Source: Symbiodinium sp. CCMP2592 | Taxonomy: Eukaryota > Sar > Dinophyceae > Suessiales > Symbiodiniaceae | NCBI GenBank assembly: GCA_905221615.1 | Contig: CAJNDT010002046.1 | Span: 503,501-567,500 of the forward strand | Reading direction: 5' to 3' | DNA length: 64,000 nucleotides | Part shown: positions 44,548 to 53,104 of the stretch, one piece after another | Position numbering within the stretch: the stretch's first letter is position 1 | Layout: the number at the start of each line of letters is the position of its first letter | Position numbers and translations under genes: made by a program | Notes under the pieces: model-generated | Seen by the model: the letters and a program-made list of their open reading frames with translations, nothing else | What the model was told of the DNA's origin: nothing | The model's database searches: none

Positions 44548-47064
44548 ATGGCACTAGGAGGTGAAGACAACTTTACAGGGAAGCTTCGGCTTCCTCTGCC
44601 AGAGACTTTCTCTGGGAACCCAGCAGACTGGGAAGAATGGTCATGGAACTTTAAAGCGTACATTTCGATGTTCGAGGTAGGTGCTGTGACTTTGATGGAC
44701 AATGCCGAAATGCGAACGGCAGCGCAAGGTGACTTTACAGATGCTGATCTAACAGTCACTTTGGACACAGGTGATGTAGATCCGGAACAGACCGCCAACC
44801 GAGTACTTTTCTCCCGAAAACTACATTACCTGATTTCTCAACTTGTGAAAGATTCGGCGAAACTTGTTGTTCGTCAGAACGAGGACAGCAACGGCTTTGA
44901 GACGTGGAGAAGACTTTACAAGAAGTTCTCGCTGCCAGGAGCCACGCGAAGCACGTCACTTTTGACGCAGCTGTTGGACTTTAAGTTCAACCCAGCCACC
45001 TTTGAACAGGACTTTAATGTTTGGGAAACAATCAAGAGTAGGTACGAACGACAAGCAGGACAACCTTTGCCTGATGGTGTTCTTGTTGCAACTTTGCTGA
45101 ACAAGACCTCCGGAGCTTTACAACAACACCTTAGGTTGAATGCCCAAACTTTGGCTACCTATGCTCAGGTTCGAGAAGTTATCCTTGAGTATCACAGATC
45201 ACGACTTTTGATGAATCCAGTTGCACAAACTTCGGCGAATGCAACTTTTGCTGGTGGAGCTTCGGCTCCCATGGACATTGGTGCCTTAGCGGCAGCTTTG
45301 TGGAAAGGAAAAGGAAAGAAAGGAAAAGGAAAGAAAGGAAAAGGAAAAGGGAAAGGAAAAGGAAAAGGAAAAGGAAAAGGAAAGGACTTTTCGAAGTCGT
45401 TTGGAAAAGGAGGACAACATTGGAACTTTATGATGAAAGGAAAAGGAAGAGGAAAACGAAAAGGAAAGGCCACTTCTAGCTCTACTTCGGTTTGCTGGAC
45501 GTGTGGTAAAACGGGTCACTTTTCGAGCAACTGTCCTAACTACCGTGTTTCAGCTGTTGAAGGTGAAGAACTTTACCCGTCGGAGGATACAGGAGATTGG
45601 TCTCACTTTGGTGAGGACGATTGGTCTGATTGGACCGATTGGGCGATCAACGCGGTGACGGAACTTTACAACGACCCTAGCAGTTGGGATCAGACTTGGG
45701 ATGATCAACTTTGGTCTTGGGATGCTTGGTCCTGGGATGTTGACCCTTGGGGTTGGTCTTCGGACTTTACTTCAGAAGTTTGGCCTTCAGAGGCTGCTCC
45801 TTCGGCGAAGGCCGAAACTTTGGCGAAGCCCAAGGAAGAGGCTTCCTCGTCAGGCGGCGCGGCAGCTTTGCCCGTGTCGGCTGTGACTTTGCAAGGACCA
45901 CCTGGACTTTCAACCCCCAAAGCCAAGCCTAAGGCTAAAGCAAGCATCAGCCCGAGCACTTTGCTCATGTCGGCTGTTGTTCTCGGCAACTTTGGTTTGG
46001 GGAACACTTTCAGAGTTGATGGGATGACGAACGGAGTTGTAGACTTCAGCTTTGGTGGTTTCGGAGAGTGTGAGAACTTTGAGCCTACGGCCTTTATGGC
46101 ACCGCTTGAGACTTTCTCCTTGAATGGTCGCACGGATGAGAACCAACGACTTTTCAGTGTTGGGGATCTTGGTCTTCAGAATTTGAATACGACTTTCAAG
46201 GATGTTGCTTTGGAGGAGCATTTGATTGCTTCGACTTTGGAGGACACTGAGCCGTGGATCCTCTTTGATTCAGGTGCTGCAAGTCACTGTTGCCCGAAGG
46301 ACTTTGCTTCAGAGTGGCCACTTCTGCCACTTACAGGTAAGGCTCCACCTTTGAGGAGCATTTCAGGTCAGCCTTTGACGGTCTTTGGAAGGAGACTTGT
46401 GAAGGTTGACTTTGAGGGCCAGCCCTGTTTCTTACACTTCTACGTTTGCGACGTTCCCTACTGTGTGGTGTCCGTTGGCAGACTTTTGAGGTCAGGCTTT
46501 GACGTGAACCTTCCTTCTAAGAAGGCGAACACTTTGGAAACACCGGATGGACACAAGGTGCCCATCACTAGGCATGGTTCACTTCTTTTCTTGAGGCCCA
46601 CTTTGGCACCTTTCAACCGGGAAGAGTTTGAGGTTGTGTGTAACACTTTTCACACACAGAGCGCCCAAGGTACCATAGTGGCCCCAGTTTTTAAGCCTGT
46701 CGTCCAGTATCACATTGATAAATGGGAGCTCTCGGGTAATACTTTGACCCGCATACACAAAAGAGCGAGAGCTACTTTCTTTTCTCCCGAAGGGACGAAA
46801 GATCGCCCTGTAGAACTGAAGGACCTTTCAGACGAACGCGTAACCTACTTTGAGTACGCAGATGGCAGAAAAGAGACTTTCACCGACAACTGGCGTAAGG
46901 TAGCTAACCCAAAGGGCCCAGCCTCTGAACGTTTTGTTGGCAAGACTGTTTTAAACTTTCCTCCAAGCCCGCTGGCCGCAAGCTGGTTGGAAAACAGACA
47001 ACTTTACCTGAACCCACACCTGCACGCAAACCACAACCACTTGAACAGCAGCAGGAACCTTTAG
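44548..47064 (+). CDS. gag: Copia Gag-protease
   Basis: 838 aa starting 43 nt after the LTR. Residues 1-~240 form the capsid-like region (LPETFSGNPADWEEWSWNFK). Residues ~250-305 are Gly/Lys repeats (GKGKKGKGKG) coded by a GGAAAA/GGAAAG hexamer array. Residues 316-329 are a CCHC zinc knuckle (CWTCGKTGHFSSNC). A Trp/Asp-rich acidic stretch follows (WDDQLWSWDAWSWDVDPWGW). The aspartic protease motif WILFDSGAASHCC has its catalytic Asp at residue 574. Gag packages element RNA and the protease matures the polyprotein. Translation through the -1 site at 46950-46956 would leave this frame after residue 803; the last 35 residues of the unshifted product look less protein-like than the -1 frame. Confidence 0.93.
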   Translation: MALGGEDNFTGKLRLPLPETFSGNPADWEEWSWNFKAYISMFEVGAVTLMDNAEMRTAAQGDFTDADLTVTLDTGDVDPEQTANRVLFSRKLHYLISQLVKDSAKLVVRQNEDSNGFETWRRLYKKFSLPGATRSTSLLTQLLDFKFNPATFEQDFNVWETIKSRYERQAGQPLPDGVLVATLLNKTSGALQQHLRLNAQTLATYAQVREVILEYHRSRLLMNPVAQTSANATFAGGASAPMDIGALAAALWKGKGKKGKGKKGKGKGKGKGKGKGKGKDFSKSFGKGGQHWNFMMKGKGRGKRKGKATSSSTSVCWTCGKTGHFSSNCPNYRVSAVEGEELYPSEDTGDWSHFGEDDWSDWTDWAINAVTELYNDPSSWDQTWDDQLWSWDAWSWDVDPWGWSSDFTSEVWPSEAAPSAKAETLAKPKEEASSSGGAAALPVSAVTLQGPPGLSTPKAKPKAKASISPSTLLMSAVVLGNFGLGNTFRVDGMTNGVVDFSFGGFGECENFEPTAFMAPLETFSLNGRTDENQRLFSVGDLGLQNLNTTFKDVALEEHLIASTLEDTEPWILFDSGAASHCCPKDFASEWPLLPLTGKAPPLRSISGQPLTVFGRRLVKVDFEGQPCFLHFYVCDVPYCVVSVGRLLRSGFDVNLPSKKANTLETPDGHKVPITRHGSLLFLRPTLAPFNREEFEVVCNTFHTQSAQGTIVAPVFKPVVQYHIDKWELSGNTLTRIHKRARATFFSPEGTKDRPVELKDLSDERVTYFEYADGRKETFTDNWRKVANPKGPASERFVGKTVLNFPPSPLAASWLENRQLYLNPHLHANHNHLNSSRNL
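45300..45396 (+). repeat. GGAAAA/GGAAAG hexamer array inside gag
   Basis: A purine-only array coding Gly-Lys repeats. It gives a basic nucleic-acid-binding tail in Gag, and poly-Phe/Pro on the other strand, which should be ignored. Confidence 0.9.
46950..46956 (+). promoter_or_regulatory. -1 ribosomal frameshift slippery site U UUA AAC
   Basis: Read in the Gag-protease frame the codons are GTT TTA AAC, so the heptamer T TTA AAC lies in the phase required for tandem -1 slippage. After the slip the next codon starts at 46956, and the frame stays open to the Pol stop at 50534. The last stop in that frame lies at 46926-46928, just upstream, so the shift window is only 46929-47061. A GC-richer segment begins about 10 nt downstream (AAGCCCGCTGGCCGCAAGCT) and could form the stimulatory structure; I have not folded it. 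Confidence 0.75.
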
Positions 47065-50000
47065 CAGAGGCCCCACAACCACTTTTCAAGCAACCCACTA
47101 AAGGCCTCAAGGAGCAAAGCACCGAGGACACTTTCCGTCTGCGCCTTGAGCAGACCTCTTCAGGAACGCTGGAAGACTTTCGAAAGGCTTTGCTTGAACA
47201 ACTTTTGGAGAAGGACCCGGCAACAGGCCAGCCGTACACGCACGACTTGTGGCTTGACTTTCCGTCTTGCTGGGTGCGTGTCCACTACGAACAGCGGACC
47301 ACACTTTTTGTGCCTGAGGATCCGCACTTTGAAGAGCAGCTTGGCGACGGTCGCATGACTTTGGTTGTGAGGCCAGACACGGAGGCAGTGCCCTTTTGGC
47401 ACGCTGACCATTGGCGCAAGCGCGGCGCCACTTTGATCAGCTCTCCTTTTGTCGGAGCCACTTGCTTTGAGAAGGCAGACTTGCAACTTGTTGAGTGCGA
47501 GCCGGAAGCTCCGGACTACGTTGCGCATCGCCCTCGCGGACTTAAACAGCCGGGCGAGCCAACTTTGACGGAGCGGCTTGAACACGAGTTGACGCACTTG
47601 CCTTTTAAGCCCTGGTGTGAAATTTGTGTGCGTTCCAAGAGCAAGCAGGCTAAGAGTCGCAGACTTTCCCTGAAGCAGCCTGTGCTGCAGATGGACTTTA
47701 GCTTTCTTGGCGACAAGCCTGGTGAGGAACAGATCCCGATTTTGAATGTTGTCGATGTTCTTTCAGGCATGGCACTTTCTGTTGTGATCCCCACCAAGGC
47801 CCGCACACCTTACTCGCAGGCTGAACTTCGTCGCTTTGTGCTTGAAACGGGCAGAACTTTCGGTGTGTTGCAAGCGGACCCCGAACCCGCCCTCCTCGCT
47901 ATTGCAACTTCTGTCACTGGTGAGGTTGGTGGACTTTCCTTTCGGAAGACGCCCGTCGGTTGGAAGCAAGCGCAAGGCAGCGTGGGTAACATGCAAGCCA
48001 CTCTGTACGGACAGATCAAGGCTTTGCGCCTTGAGATCCTTGAGCGCTACGACGTTGACCTTTCGGTGCACTCAGCTTTGTTTACTTGGCTGGTTCGTCA
48101 TGCGCAGTGGCTTGTGAACCGTTACCTTTGCAACGCGGAAGGAACTACGGCTTTTGAGCGGCGCTGGCGTAAGAAATATGCTGGCTTTATCTGTCGCTTT
48201 GGAGAGACAGTACTTTTCCGCAAGCCGCATCCGCAGAAGGGTCGTGCAGCTTTTGTGCCTGGTGTTTGGCTTGGCAAGGACACTGAGTCTGATCAGCACT
48301 TTGTTGCTGACGCCACTGGAGTCTTCAAGACCCGCAGTGTCAAGCGCCACCCGCCCTCCCGGCAAGCCGACCTTGCACTTTTGCAGTCGATCTCCGCGCG
48401 CCCTTGGGACCCCACCGGTTCGAAGGCTGAGACGGACACTTTTGTCTTTCCTCAAGCCAAGCGGTCCGAGCAGGCGACAGCAGCAGACCTTTCGAACTTT
48501 GAGCAGCACGAGTCGACTGAGCCACTTGCACCAGAAGCTTTGCAAGAAGTTGAAGACTTGCTTGGTGACGACTTTAGCGGTGTTGAGCCAGAGGCGGTGC
48601 CGCCAAGAGAAGACTTGTCGGACTTGGAGTCTTTGGCTACGCCTCCTGACCTTGACACTTTTGAGCCGCCACACGTCACTTTGGACCAGCAGACACAGGG
48701 CCAACCACGGTCCGCAACAGAAGCAGCTTTACCGCAACCTGCGGCTACGAGGCCTCGACTTGAGGAGGCGTCTGCTTCTTCTCCGACAAAGCGTACGTCG
48801 GAGACTTTGCCTGTTGGGACAAGCAAGGTGCAGAGAATGGCCAGCGTAACTTTTGCGAAGACCAAGAAGCGCTTTCGCGTGTGTGACTTTCGTGTCTCTG
48901 CTGTGACAACGAAGCAGGACCTTGAAGTACCGGTGTCGGTGAATCAAGATGAGAAAGAACTTTTGTTGATGAAGACACTTGAGAATCCGCACATTTGGTA
49001 CCAGACGGAGTTCACACGTGAAGAGGAAGCTGCAGGCATGACAAAGGAGATGAAGTCGATGCGTGACTTTGACGTGTTTGACGAAGTCTCTGTTGAGTCG
49101 GTCTCTGAGGAGACTTTGCGGTCTGCAATTTCCACGAAGTGGGTTAAAGTGCGCAAACCTGACGGGACTGTGCGCTGCAGGATTGTGGGGAGAGGTTACA
49201 CTCAACTTGTGGAAGACAAGGATGAGACTTTCGCCTCAACCCCGTCCTTAACCACACTTCGGCTGTTGTTGACTTTGGCTGTTGCGAAGGGACGGCACAT
49301 CTCGATCGGAGACATTTCGACGGCATTTCTTCATGCCCTGGTCGACGGTGACTTTTATGTCATTCCTCCTCTGGAATTCTATCCAGAGGGCCGCACTTTG
49401 TGGAAGCTTAAGAAAGCCCCTTACGGGCTTAAGCACAGCCCTAAGCTTTGGCAGCAGCACTTTGCATCTGTCATGGAGAAGAACGGCTTTCGACGCATGA
49501 AGTCGGACCCGAACCTTTATGTACATGACAGCAAGCAACTTTACGTTCTGGCGTATGTGGATGACTTGATGTTTTTCGGTTCGCGGGCTGATGTCTCGAC
49601 TTTGATCCGGGATCTTCCGAAGGACTTGTTGCTTAAGGTGACAGGTACTTTGGATGAAGGTCAGAGTTCGTCGTTTCTAGGCCGCAACCTGAAGCGCACC
49701 TCCACTTTTATCTCTGTAGGAATGAGCCCATCCTACATTGATACGATGCTAGAGCTTTACGGTTTGAAACAGTGCCGACAGGCACTTGCGCCAGGAACGG
49801 ATGCTTTGAGGAAGCAGCTCGACTGTGAACCTTTGGACCCTGAGGAGCACAAGCGCTACCGGCGCGCTGTGGGCCAACTTTTGTGGCTTTCCAGCGTGCG
49901 CCCTGACATCATGTATGCTGTCAAGGAGTTGAGCCGAGGACTTTCTGCACCAACCACAGAGCACGAAGCAAAGGTGAAGCATCTTTTGAAGTACCTGGCA

Positions 50001-50534
50001 GGGACAAAGCACTTTGAACAGAAACTGCAACCAACCCTCTCACTTTCACCGCAGCACAAAGCAATAGACATCAACATTTTTGTTGACAGCGACTGGGCAG
50101 GATGCCATGATACCCGACGCTCCACTTCAGGAGTTTCCCTCTTTGTGCTCGGGGCGAATATACTTTCGCACAGCAGGACCCAGGCCACCGTAGCCCTCTC
50201 GAGCGGAGAGGCAGAACTTTACGCTATAGGCTCTGGTACTGCAGATGCTCTTTTCGTGAGGTCTTTGGTAGAAGAGACCAGGATCTTTCAGAAGGCTAAC
50301 CTTTGTGTTTTCACAGACAGTAACGTTGGCAAAAGCATTGCCTCACGTTTCGGTGCAAGCCGTAAAACGAAGCATGTAGAGTTACGATATCTTTACGTGC
50401 AAGAGCTCGTTACTTCTGGTATGGTTAGGATCAAGAAAGTTCTTGGGACTTTGAACCCAGCAGATATCCTTACGAAGTACATCGCGAAGGATACTTTGCA
50501 CCGCCATCTTCCTACTTTCGGGTTTGAGGTTTAG
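46956..50534 (+). CDS. pol: Copia Pol: integrase, reverse transcriptase, RNase H
   Basis: 1,192 residues if read from the frameshift; the first in-frame Met is later, so I use the shift point as start. A Lys/Pro/Gln-rich linker precedes the integrase zinc region (LEHELTHLPFKPWCEICVRS, HHCC) and catalytic Asp candidates in LQMDFSFLGD and GVLQADPEPALL. The position where the integrase Glu is expected reads GSVGNMQATL (Gly at 47985-47987). The RT has WVKVRKPDGTVRCRIVGRGY, ISIGDISTAFLHA and YVDD at 49554-49565. The RNase H shows FVDSDWAGC, LSSGEAELYA, DSNVGKS and KTKHVELRYLY. The protein copies element RNA into DNA and integrates it. The frame is uninterrupted. Confidence 0.95.
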   Translation, partial: LSSKPAGRKLVGKQTTLPEPTPARKPQPLEQQQEPLAEAPQPLFKQPTKGLKEQSTEDTFRLRLEQTSSGTLEDFRKALLEQLLEKDPATGQPYTHDLWLDFPSCWVRVHYEQRTTLFVPEDPHFEEQLGDGRMTLVVRPDTEAVPFWHADHWRKRGATLISSPFVGATCFEKADLQLVECEPEAPDYVAHRPRGLKQPGEPTLTERLEHELTHLPFKPWCEICVRSKSKQAKSRRLSLKQPVLQMDFSFLGDKPGEEQIPILNVVDVLSGMALSVVIPTKARTPYSQAELRRFVLETGRTFGVLQADPEPALLAIATSVTGEVGGLSFRKTPVGWKQAQGSVGNMQATLYGQIKALRLEILERYDVDLSVHSALFTWLVRHAQWLVNRYLCNAEGTTAFERRWRKKYAGFICRFGETVLFRKPHPQKGRAAFVPGVWLGKDTESDQHFVADATGVFKTRSVKRHPPSRQADLALLQSISARPWDPTGSKAETDTFVFPQAKRSEQATAADLSNFEQHESTEPLAPEALQEVEDLLGDDFSGVEPEAVPPREDLSDLESLATPPDLDTFEPPHVTLDQQTQGQPRSATEAALPQPAATRPRLEEASASSPTKRTSETLPVGTSKVQRMASVTFAKTKKRFRVCDFRVSAVTTKQDLEVPVSVNQDEKELLLMKTLENPHIWYQTEFTREEEAAGMTKEMKSMRDFDVFDEVSVESVSEETLRSAISTKWVKVRKPDGTVRCRIVGRGYTQLVEDKDETFASTPSLTTLRLLLTLAVAKGRHISIGDISTAFLHALVDGDFYVIPPLEFYPEGRTLWKLKKAPYGLKHSPKLWQQHFASVMEKNGFRRMKSDPNLYVHDSKQLYVLAYVDDLMFFGSRADVSTLIRDLPKDLLLKVTGTLDEGQSSSFLGRNLKRTSTFISVGMSPSYIDTMLELYGLKQCRQALAPGTDALRKQLDCEPLDPEEHKRYRRAVGQLLWLSSVRPDIMYAVKELSRGLSAPTTEHEAKVKHLLKYLAGTKHFEQKLQPTLSLSPQHKAIDINIFVDSDWAGCHDTRRSTSGVSLFVLGANILSHSRTQATVALSSGEAELYAIGSGTADALFVRSLVEETRIFQKANLCVFTDSNVGKSIASRFGASRKTKHVELRYLYVQELVTSGMVRIKKVLGTLNPADILTKYIAKDTLHRHLPTFGFEV

Positions 50535-50940
50535 CCACCCCATCTCGGGTTGGACTTTGCCACTCATCATCTTCCCCAGAAGAACCCAGACGAGAGAGAA
50601 GAAGACTCTGAGAGCTGAGAGAATCACGTTCTTGCGGACATGTACTTTTCATGCTTGTGCGGACATGTACTTTTGCGGACATGTACTTTTGCTTGCTTGT
50701 GCAGTCTCGACATGTCTTCGACTTTCGCGCGTCGCTGGAATTTTCATTTTTCCGGAACCAACTTTGAAGATGAGTTTTAAGTTTCCTGTTTTCTCCGTTC
50801 CGAAAAGGAAGAAACTTTTACCGTGAAACCTTGATGGTGGATGACTTTTCCGATGATGGTTTTCCGGTGCAACGGCACCACTTTTAATGTACATATGTAA
50901 GCTCACTTGACTTTCCCGTTCAGGTGGTTCGGGTTTTGTC
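50535..50940 (+). other. Pol-ORF3 intergenic region with a 17-bp repeat
   Basis: About 400 nt without a long ORF. It holds three copies of TGCGGACATGTACTTTT between about 50634 and 50690, the last two adjacent, and keeps the ACTTT pattern. It could carry a splice acceptor or promoter for the third ORF. Confidence 0.6.
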
Positions 50941-52584
50941 GTGGGTTTTGGTTTTAACTTTGCGCCTTTTCGCTGCCACTTTTGCTTGGCTTCGCCCGTT
51001 TCACTTCGACTTTGCCTAACGGATGGAGCCGGCATGGACGCCACAGAGGTGGTAACTTTGCTACGAGCCTGCCGTATAACGGTACTTTCGGTGGCACGCT
51101 GGCACAGGAACCGAACTTTGTGGTTTCGCTTTTGGGAATTCCTGAGGCTTTTTGTGACCCGACTTTGGTCACTTCGGGCCTCTCTGGAGGACCTTTTGCA
51201 CACGGTCAACTTTGACCGCCGGCTGCTCACTGACATTGCCCGTGCGAGGCAAACAACTTTTCTGGAGCCAGGCGATCTGGCAATTCTGGCTGAGTCGGAG
51301 ACTTTTCTCCGAAGAGAGATCGCGGACCAGCACTTTTGGATCAGGTTACTTTATCGGTTATCTGTTCCTCTGCGACCTTTCAGGTCTGAGTTGCCATTCT
51401 GGGCAAACCTTCAGATCTTTGGGTTTGCCAGTACCTTTCTTTTGTCCTTGTCTGGACTTGTGGAGCAACACTGGCTCGGAAGAGCGCGGCACTTTCTGTA
51501 CTTGCTCTTTGACGCGTACGGATTATACGCATTTTTCTACTTGAGACGCTTTATCAATCAACGCGTGCCGGATCTGCACCTTTGGCCAGTGCTGCTGTGG
51601 AGCTTTTCTGCAGCAATGGCGCCAAAGACTTTGAGGCGAGAGGACGCCGATGCATGGGCGGAAGCTCTGCGCACCGGCGGCAGGGGCACTTTGCCCATCA
51701 GCCCTGGCTGGCGTCCAGGATCCAACTTTTCCACTTTTGTTGCCAACTTCGATCCTTCTACTTTTGTGGAGATGCTAGATGTGGGTCGGCAGGTTGAGCA
51801 ACTTTGGGTTCCAGGTTCGCAGTGCCCTCTGTTGCAGCCACCACTTTCACTGGAAAGGGTGATGGCGACACTTTACCCAGGCCGTGAGCATCCTGGACTT
51901 TATACCCATGTGGAGATTATTTTTATAATGCAGAGCACTTTTACATGGCTCTTTACGGCGATGCTCCCGGGCGTCCCGCCGGTACTTTCGGCGGACCACT
52001 GTTGCAACTTTATGTTGTACGTGACTTTGCCGTTGGCTATGTTCCAGCAGAAGATGAGGACTTTGTTGCAAGGAGGCGCGCTGCACTTTGATGGTGCAGA
52101 TGCCTTTTGGGGTGACAATCGTCACCTCAACTTTTCCTTCAGCCCCAGATCGTCCTTACTTTTATTCGCTTTTGGGCTTTCCATAACGCAACTGGCTGGA
52201 AAGACTTTTCAGGTTGGCCAAGTGGCCACTTTTGGTTTTCGCCCAACACGGGCACTTTGGTTGGGCTTGGTTTCTTCGTGCGCCGTCTGGAACAGGCGCT
52301 ACCTCGACTACTTTCTGGCCCTTCCAGCGGGATCTGTTATCACTTTGGATATGACCCAAGCAGCGGTCCTGCAGACGGCACTTTTGGTCGTCCATCCTCA
52401 CTGGGATGATGGTTACTTTGTCACCAGCGGTTTGATCAAAACTTTCAGCATGGAGAATAGCTGGCACTGGAGACTTTTCCACATTCCTGTGTTGAGAAGC
52501 ATGTGGGACATCACTACCCACGCCAAGGATTGGGACATTGTCCCACGGCAACTTTGGCAGCGGATGTCCAGAGCAAGACTTTAA
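50941..52584 (+). CDS. Third ORF of the Copia element, envelope position, function unknown
   Basis: 547 codons open between pol and the 3' LTR; Met codons at 50941 and 51034 (MDATEVVTLLRACRITVLSV) are both possible starts. I recognise no domain. The N-terminal third is Arg/Trp/Leu-rich. Hydrophobic stretches lie near residues 156-174 (FASTFLLSLSGLV), 184-203 (FLYLLFDAYGLYAFFYL), 325-341 and 405-419. The C-terminus has many His and Trp residues. Some Copia (SIRE-type) elements carry an envelope-like ORF here, but sequence similarity to them is not evident. Random sequence of this length should hold about 25 stops, so selection is likely. The ACTTT array runs through it in all phases and inflates Leu, Phe and Thr, so the hydrophobicity should be read with care. 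A stop-start overlap (TAATG, 52582-52586) follows. Confidence 0.75.
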   Translation: MGFGFNFAPFRCHFCLASPVSLRLCLTDGAGMDATEVVTLLRACRITVLSVARWHRNRTLWFRFWEFLRLFVTRLWSLRASLEDLLHTVNFDRRLLTDIARARQTTFLEPGDLAILAESETFLRREIADQHFWIRLLYRLSVPLRPFRSELPFWANLQIFGFASTFLLSLSGLVEQHWLGRARHFLYLLFDAYGLYAFFYLRRFINQRVPDLHLWPVLLWSFSAAMAPKTLRREDADAWAEALRTGGRGTLPISPGWRPGSNFSTFVANFDPSTFVEMLDVGRQVEQLWVPGSQCPLLQPPLSLERVMATLYPGREHPGLYTHVEIIFIMQSTFTWLFTAMLPGVPPVLSADHCCNFMLYVTLPLAMFQQKMRTLLQGGALHFDGADAFWGDNRHLNFSFSPRSSLLLFAFGLSITQLAGKTFQVGQVATFGFRPTRALWLGLVSSCAVWNRRYLDYFLALPAGSVITLDMTQAAVLQTALLVVHPHWDDGYFVTSGLIKTFSMENSWHWRLFHIPVLRSMWDITTHAKDWDIVPRQLWQRMSRARL

Positions 52585-52883
52585 TGGCACTTTTCGCCTA
52601 TATGGTTGGCCATCTCTACAGCACACTTTTCGGCGTCTTTTGACGTCTGGTGCTACTTTGGTTGCTGCACTTAAATGGGCCAACCACTTTTGGCCACGCT
52701 GCACTTTGATGTGCCGTGCGCAGACACGACACGTGCACAACGAGCACAACGAACTTTTCACAGACGCAACTTTTGAGATGCTGTAGATAGGAGGCATCTG
52801 TTGCACAGCAATTTTTCTCCACGGCCGTGCAAAACTTTATGCGTGAGCTCACATCTGTACATGTATAGGTGTTATATACTTTA
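52585..52883 (+). other. Element 3' region between the third ORF and the hairpin
   Basis: ACTTT-rich sequence with only short frames. A 19-codon reading starts at the ATG overlapping the ORF3 stop; no function is assigned. Confidence 0.5.
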
Positions 52884-52912
52884 CGAGAATAAAGTACTTT
52901 ACTTTAGTCTCG
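52884..52912 (+). promoter_or_regulatory. Hairpin directly before the polypurine tract
   Basis: CGAGA (52884-52888) pairs with TCTCG (52908-52912), and TAAAGTA (52890-52896) with TACTTTA (52900-52906), around a CTT loop and one A/G mismatch. It could act in RNA 3'-end formation or plus-strand priming; that role is a guess. Confidence 0.7.
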
Positions 52913-52920
52913 AGGAGGCG
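52912..52920 (+). promoter_or_regulatory. Candidate polypurine tract
   Basis: GAGGAGGCG abuts the first base of the 3' LTR, where plus-strand DNA synthesis is primed in LTR elements. It is short and has one C. Confidence 0.6.
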
Positions 52921-53104
52921 TGTGAAAATAACACCTCCCTTTCTCCCCAAGACTTTGCCAACCTTCGTTGGCTCAAGACCACTTTGCTCTACCGGAAAAG
53001 GCGCTGCTGAACTTCAGGGCTACTTTGGTCTCAGTCGTGTGAGCTTGTGCACGGAATTACTTTAGGGTAGTTTGGTGCGCATTCTGGACTAGTGTACTTT
53101 CGCA
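52921..53104 (+). repeat. 3' long terminal repeat
   Basis: 184 bp, colinear with 44321-44504 (constant offset 8600) with three substitutions (about 1.6%). Ends TTTCGCA, followed by GTGTG, the presumed target duplication. Confidence 0.97.

Larger units (their letters stand above)
44350..52906 (+). repeat. Dispersed ACTTT pentamer array over the whole LTR element
   Basis: By hand I count 16 ACTTT in 47,001-48,000, against about one expected per kb by chance. Successive copies at 44532, 44570, 44605, 44648, 44689, 44732, 44758 and 44805 are 26-47 nt apart. Copies at 50644-51256 average about 36 nt apart. They occur in all three codon phases (GAC TTT, ACT TTG, GTA CTT TCG) and equally in the LTRs and non-coding parts. 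Just outside the element they are sparse. Confidence 0.85.
44321..53104 (+). mobile_element. Nearly intact Copia-type LTR retrotransposon, 8,784 bp, with a third ORF
   Basis: The 184-bp LTRs begin TG and end CA. They are flanked by a 5-bp direct repeat GTGTG (44316-44320 and 53105-53109), although the target is itself a TG-rich repeat. Order: 5' LTR, primer-binding site, Gag-protease ORF, -1 slippery site, integrase-RT-RNase H (integrase before RT, the Copia order), third ORF, hairpin and purine tract, 3' LTR. No internal stops break any of the three ORFs. The LTRs differ at three positions, so insertion is fairly recent. The whole element carries frequent ACTTT pentamers in every reading phase. 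Confidence 0.95.

Noticed and set aside
45192-45519. Phe/Pro-rich minus-strand ORFs
   Set aside because: Antisense of the Gly-Lys hexamer array in gag.
48072-49205. Minus-strand and alternate-frame ORFs of 137-231 codons in pol
   Set aside because: Overlap the confirmed integrase-RT frame and carry no domain.
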